From CAVXDP01 sp964562925 (GTDB taxonomy: Archaea > Thermoproteota > Bathyarchaeia > 40CM-2-53-6 > CAVXDP01), in assembly GCA_964562925.1 (NCBI GenBank), contig CAZLVF010000002.1, positions 22,261-86,260 of the forward strand: a stretch of 64,000 nt of DNA, in the 5' to 3' direction. The notes under the pieces are model-generated. The model did no database searches and had not been told where the DNA came from. It saw only the letters and a list, made by a program, of their open reading frames with translations. Shown piece after piece: positions 61,670 through 64,000 of the stretch. A program made the position numbers and the translations under genes. Numbering within the stretch: position 1 is the stretch's first letter; each line of letters begins with the position of its first letter.

Positions 61670-61763
61670 AACTTTCCACCGAACTTTTCAATCCAGAAGT
61701 TGCTGTTGGAAATGTATTTATGACTTGCGGAAGGTGCCTCGCTCGTTTCACTGCGAGGGCAAC

Positions 61764-61773
61764 CTTTAAAAAC
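61764..61773 (+). promoter_or_regulatory. TATA box of the 32-residue membrane micro-gene
   Basis: CTTTAAAAAC, ~27 bp upstream of GGTGG (61795-61799), which serves as ribosome-binding site for ATG 61806. Confidence 0.5.
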
Positions 61774-61805
61774 TATAGCACCGCGCAGCAATAGTGGTGG
61801 CCTAC

Positions 61806-61904
61806 ATGACAGGTGGACAAAAGGGAGGTATCGTGGCGGTTATCATCATCTACATATTGGCTTTCGCTGCATACGCGCTCCTCGGACCGAGGGGTTTCCC
61901 CTAG
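61806..61904 (+). CDS. 32-residue single-TM micro-protein divergent from the APC permease
   Basis: ATG 61806 to TAG 61902-61904. A Gly-rich start (MTGGQKGG), one hydrophobic helix (IVAVIIIYILAFAAYALL) and the tail GPRGFP. TATA box and Shine-Dalgarno are in place, so expression is likely. Probably a small membrane subunit; partner unknown, though position suggests the permease. Confidence 0.6.
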   Translation: MTGGQKGGIVAVIIIYILAFAAYALLGPRGFP

Positions 61905-61949
61905 GCCGGCCAAAGAACAACCTCTTTTTTATCTGGTCTAGACAGCTCT

Positions 61950-62474
61950 GTGAAGGATTTGCAGCTTTCAAAATTTGCTGCCTACGATATCGAGACTCAG
62001 TACCCAAGCGAGTGGGAAGTGAGACTTAAGCAGGGTTCTAAGAAGCATGATGGAAGTGTGATCTTCTGTCCATCAAAAACGCCTCGATGCATCTACATAG
62101 GATGGGGAGAGCTAGAGAAGGCAAGATCGAGGTTTCCCACTTACCGAGAACAGGCCGAGGATAGCCTCAAGAGAATGAAAAAGGAAAAGAAGCACAGTCG
62201 CATGGGCGTAAAGTTGCTCGATCAGAGAAACGTCAAGGTCAACGGCCATGAAGCCTTTGAGAATCATGTAAGAGCCGTAACCGGCGATTATCATATGATA
62301 CTCCCATTCTTCGCCGGCGGCGTCGAACATGAGGTTCGATCGGTCTTTCTCCATTGTGAAGACTCGGGCAGATTCTTTGTGCTGGTTGCTGACGGCCCGC
62401 CAGAAGATGCCGGAGAGCTGAATAGTACATTTCAGCAAGTTCTCCAATCGTTAAAGTGTCATCGTGAAACTTAG
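61950..62474 (+). CDS. hypothetical protein with PsbP/DUF1795-like pattern
   Basis: 174 residues from GTG 61950. YPSEWEVRLKQGSK near residue 18, a middle helix (YREQAEDSLKRMKKEK), KVNGHEAFENHVRAV, and the C-terminal FVLVADGPPEDAGELNSTFQQVLQSL (parts) follow the order of strands in the PsbP/MOG1-like family. No signal peptide or lipobox is seen, so cytoplasmic. Function unknown. Confidence 0.6.
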   Translation: MKDLQLSKFAAYDIETQYPSEWEVRLKQGSKKHDGSVIFCPSKTPRCIYIGWGELEKARSRFPTYREQAEDSLKRMKKEKKHSRMGVKLLDQRNVKVNGHEAFENHVRAVTGDYHMILPFFAGGVEHEVRSVFLHCEDSGRFFVLVADGPPEDAGELNSTFQQVLQSLKCHRET

Positions 62475-62543
62475 ATTTGGGGCATATGCCCGCTCGAAAG
62501 CCATTTAAGCTCGCCGATAAAGCTGTATGACCGGTAGTTTACT

Positions 62544-63509
62544 ATGGCGATGACGAGAATGATCTTCGCCTCCGACGTCCATGGGTCGGATATCTGTTTT
62601 AGAAAACTCATTACAGCCTGCACCATGTACAAGGTCGATGTTGCTCTCGTCAGCGAGTTAACTGGCAAGTTCATAGTTCCAATCGTGAAGCACCCGGACG
62701 GAACTCAGGAAGCTATTCTACCCGATACAACGGCCAAGATAAAATCCGACGCCGACTTGAAGAAGGTCGAAGACAACGCGAAGGCTGTTGGAATGTACAC
62801 TTTCTACACGACCCTCGAACAATACGAGAGTTACAAGGAAAAGGGCGGCTACAAGGACACCGAAGAAGTGAACAAAATATTTCATGAGAAGATTCGAGAG
62901 AGAGTTACCGAATGGGCTAAGCTTGCAGAAGAGAAGCTTGGAAACACAAACATCAAGTTCTTCATGATGCCTGGAAACGACGATTACTTCTATGTCGACG
63001 ATATCATTAACAACTCATCATACGTTAAGAATCTGGAAGGTGAAGTATTCGATATAGACGATACCCATCAATTGGGAGGAACAGGATACTCGAATATGAC
63101 GCCTTGGAAGTGTCCAAGAGACATTACTGAAGAGGAGCTTGCGAAAAAGCTAGAGAGCATCGCTAGTCAAGTCCGAGATATGAAGAACTTCATTCTTCAC
63201 ACTCACCCGCCTCCATATGATACAAAACTGGACTCTGCACCGCAGCTCGACGAGAACCTGAAGATAGTCTACAAAGGAGGAGGCACTATGCTTGCTCCAG
63301 TGGGCAGCAAGGCTGTAAGGACATTTATCGAAAAGTATCAGCCTTTGCTAGGCCTACATGGACATATCCATGAATGTAAGGGGGTTGATAAGATAGGTAA
63401 GACGCCGATAATTAACCCTGGAAGCGAGTACATAACTGGAACGTTAAGCGCTCTTCTTGTCAACATCGACGAAAAGGGAGTAAAAGGTCATAGGTTCATA
63501 ATGGGGTAG
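62544..63509 (+). CDS. calcineurin-like metallophosphoesterase
   Basis: 321 residues. Metal-site motifs: SDVHGS (10-15), PGNDDYF, HTHPPPYDT and GLHGHIHE. The second motif, normally GD, reads SE in ALVSELTGK (37-38), so the bridging Asp is replaced by Glu. A ~100-residue insert between SELTG and PGNDD is helical and highly charged. Members hydrolyse phosphomono- or diesters; substrate unknown. Confidence 0.87.
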   Translation: MAMTRMIFASDVHGSDICFRKLITACTMYKVDVALVSELTGKFIVPIVKHPDGTQEAILPDTTAKIKSDADLKKVEDNAKAVGMYTFYTTLEQYESYKEKGGYKDTEEVNKIFHEKIRERVTEWAKLAEEKLGNTNIKFFMMPGNDDYFYVDDIINNSSYVKNLEGEVFDIDDTHQLGGTGYSNMTPWKCPRDITEEELAKKLESIASQVRDMKNFILHTHPPPYDTKLDSAPQLDENLKIVYKGGGTMLAPVGSKAVRTFIEKYQPLLGLHGHIHECKGVDKIGKTPIINPGSEYITGTLSALLVNIDEKGVKGHRFIMG

Positions 63510-63604
63510 AGACACTCACACACTGGAACCTTTCCTCAAGCTAGCTCTAGGAACTTTTGCTTGCAGATCTGTAGGGCTCGCCTGCATGTGTCTAGTGGGG
63601 ATCA

Positions 63605-63856
63605 TCACTCATCGTAGAGTCTAGCTCTCCAAAGAGCCCTTAAGGCAAATATTGATATCACCACGCCGACGAGTCCGGCAACTACGAATAGGACGATTAG
63701 GAATGGATACGCCTCGACTAAGCTCGGTTTTTCATCAATATTCTGGGCTTGATTCTCTTGGTATGGTGTTAGAGTTTCCGCAGACGTTACAACGCTACCA
63801 TACGTTAGCCAAAGTAATAGACTAACTACGGTCCAGATAGCAGATTGTCTGGTCAA
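63605..63856 (-). CDS. small membrane-anchored exported protein
   Basis: 83 residues from ATG 63856. Signal-peptide-like start (MTRQSAIWTVVSLLLWLTYG) ending near SAET, a short outside segment rich in Gln/Asn/Pro, and one membrane helix (FLIVLFVVAGLVGVVISIFA) before a basic tail RALWRARLYDE. No family recognised. The last 144 bp of the window hold nothing I can support. Confidence 0.6.
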   Translation of the reverse strand: MTRQSAIWTVVSLLLWLTYGSVVTSAETLTPYQENQAQNIDEKPSLVEAYPFLIVLFVVAGLVGVVISIFALRALWRARLYDE

Positions 63857-64000
63857 CTCTCACACCGTGTTGATTGTTATCGATTTTGGAGTAAACTCGT
63901 TTGTCTGTATTGCGGAAAGTCTTGAAGTTCGAACTATCAGCTGGCCTGAGGTTTTTCTCCGCAGAGTTCTAAGAGCCTATTCCAGTTCTCTGTGGTCTGT

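Noticed and set aside
1..64000. CRISPR arrays, insertion sequences, rRNA genes
   Set aside because: No regularly spaced repeats, transposase-like proteins or rRNA signatures were found on reading both strands.

Overview
The window is archaeal. It encodes aRF1 with a GGQ loop, Pelota, EF-1alpha, archaeal-type ribosomal proteins S7, S10 and S11, an archaeal DnaG-type primase, a family B DNA polymerase, two-subunit PheRS, SRP 7S RNA, tRNA genes with introns and TATA-type promoters. A crenactin gene and a ubiquitin-like conjugation operon point to the TACK/Thermoproteota side, near lineages such as Caldarchaeota/Aigarchaeota or Bathyarchaeia; the exact lineage cannot be fixed from this stretch. 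TTG and GTG starts are frequent. Two runs of 100 N show that this is a draft scaffold; one of them is an artefact, because the contig ends share 55 bases.

Layout. 1-2.5 kb: a radical SAM/SPASM protein cut by the left edge and a DUF362 protein cut by a gap. 2.6-6.0 kb: 2-oxoacid:ferredoxin oxidoreductase (gamma, delta, alpha, beta) with a CBS protein. 6.0-8.6 kb: an HExxH metallopeptidase and a small heat-shock operon whose regulator sits behind two palindromic operators. 8.9-11.3 kb: a FAD amino-acid oxidase-like gene with an ornithine-cyclodeaminase homologue. 11.5-13.9 kb: tRNA-Ser and tRNA-Thr, each apparently with two introns, and a YedY-like molybdoenzyme with its membrane cytochrome. 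14.1-18.7 kb: a five-gene ubiquitin-like operon (zinc-finger membrane protein, membrane-anchored JAMM protease with extracytoplasmic Ig-like domains, Ubl, E2, E1). It converges on an Ig-repeat receptor with a cytoplasmic zinc ribbon and winged helix (18.7-20.9 kb). 21.3-26.3 kb: an Hjc-like nuclease, a crenactin cluster, endonuclease IV and a tautomerase. 26.4-33.9 kb: translation genes, SRP RNA, a tRNA thiolase, a site-2 protease and Pelota. 33.9-44.8 kb: UMP kinase, aRF1, an alcohol dehydrogenase, an HtpX protease carrying an EF-hand, zinc-ribbon and SPFH proteins and an EamA transporter. 44.9-58 kb: a DNA methylase, S11, RimI, a PolB with degenerate exonuclease motifs, DnaG, a TOPRIM protein, TyrRS and PheRS. 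58-64 kb: a nucleotidyltransferase, an APC permease flanked by two single-TM micro-proteins, and a metallophosphoesterase.

Three things stand out. First, tyrS is interrupted by a 27-nt segment containing an in-frame TGA. Its removal restores the conserved HIGH region exactly, and it folds into a bulge-helix-bulge-like hairpin, so it looks like an archaeal pre-mRNA intron. Second, the ubiquitin-like operon is built around the membrane: the JAMM protease is a single-pass protein with extracytoplasmic Ig-like domains, the E1 carries beta-grasp-like domains at both ends, the Ubl is a precursor ending GG-QMV, and a B-box-like zinc-finger membrane protein leads the operon. Third, several very small genes with recognisable promoters or ribosome-binding sites lie outside the long reading frames.
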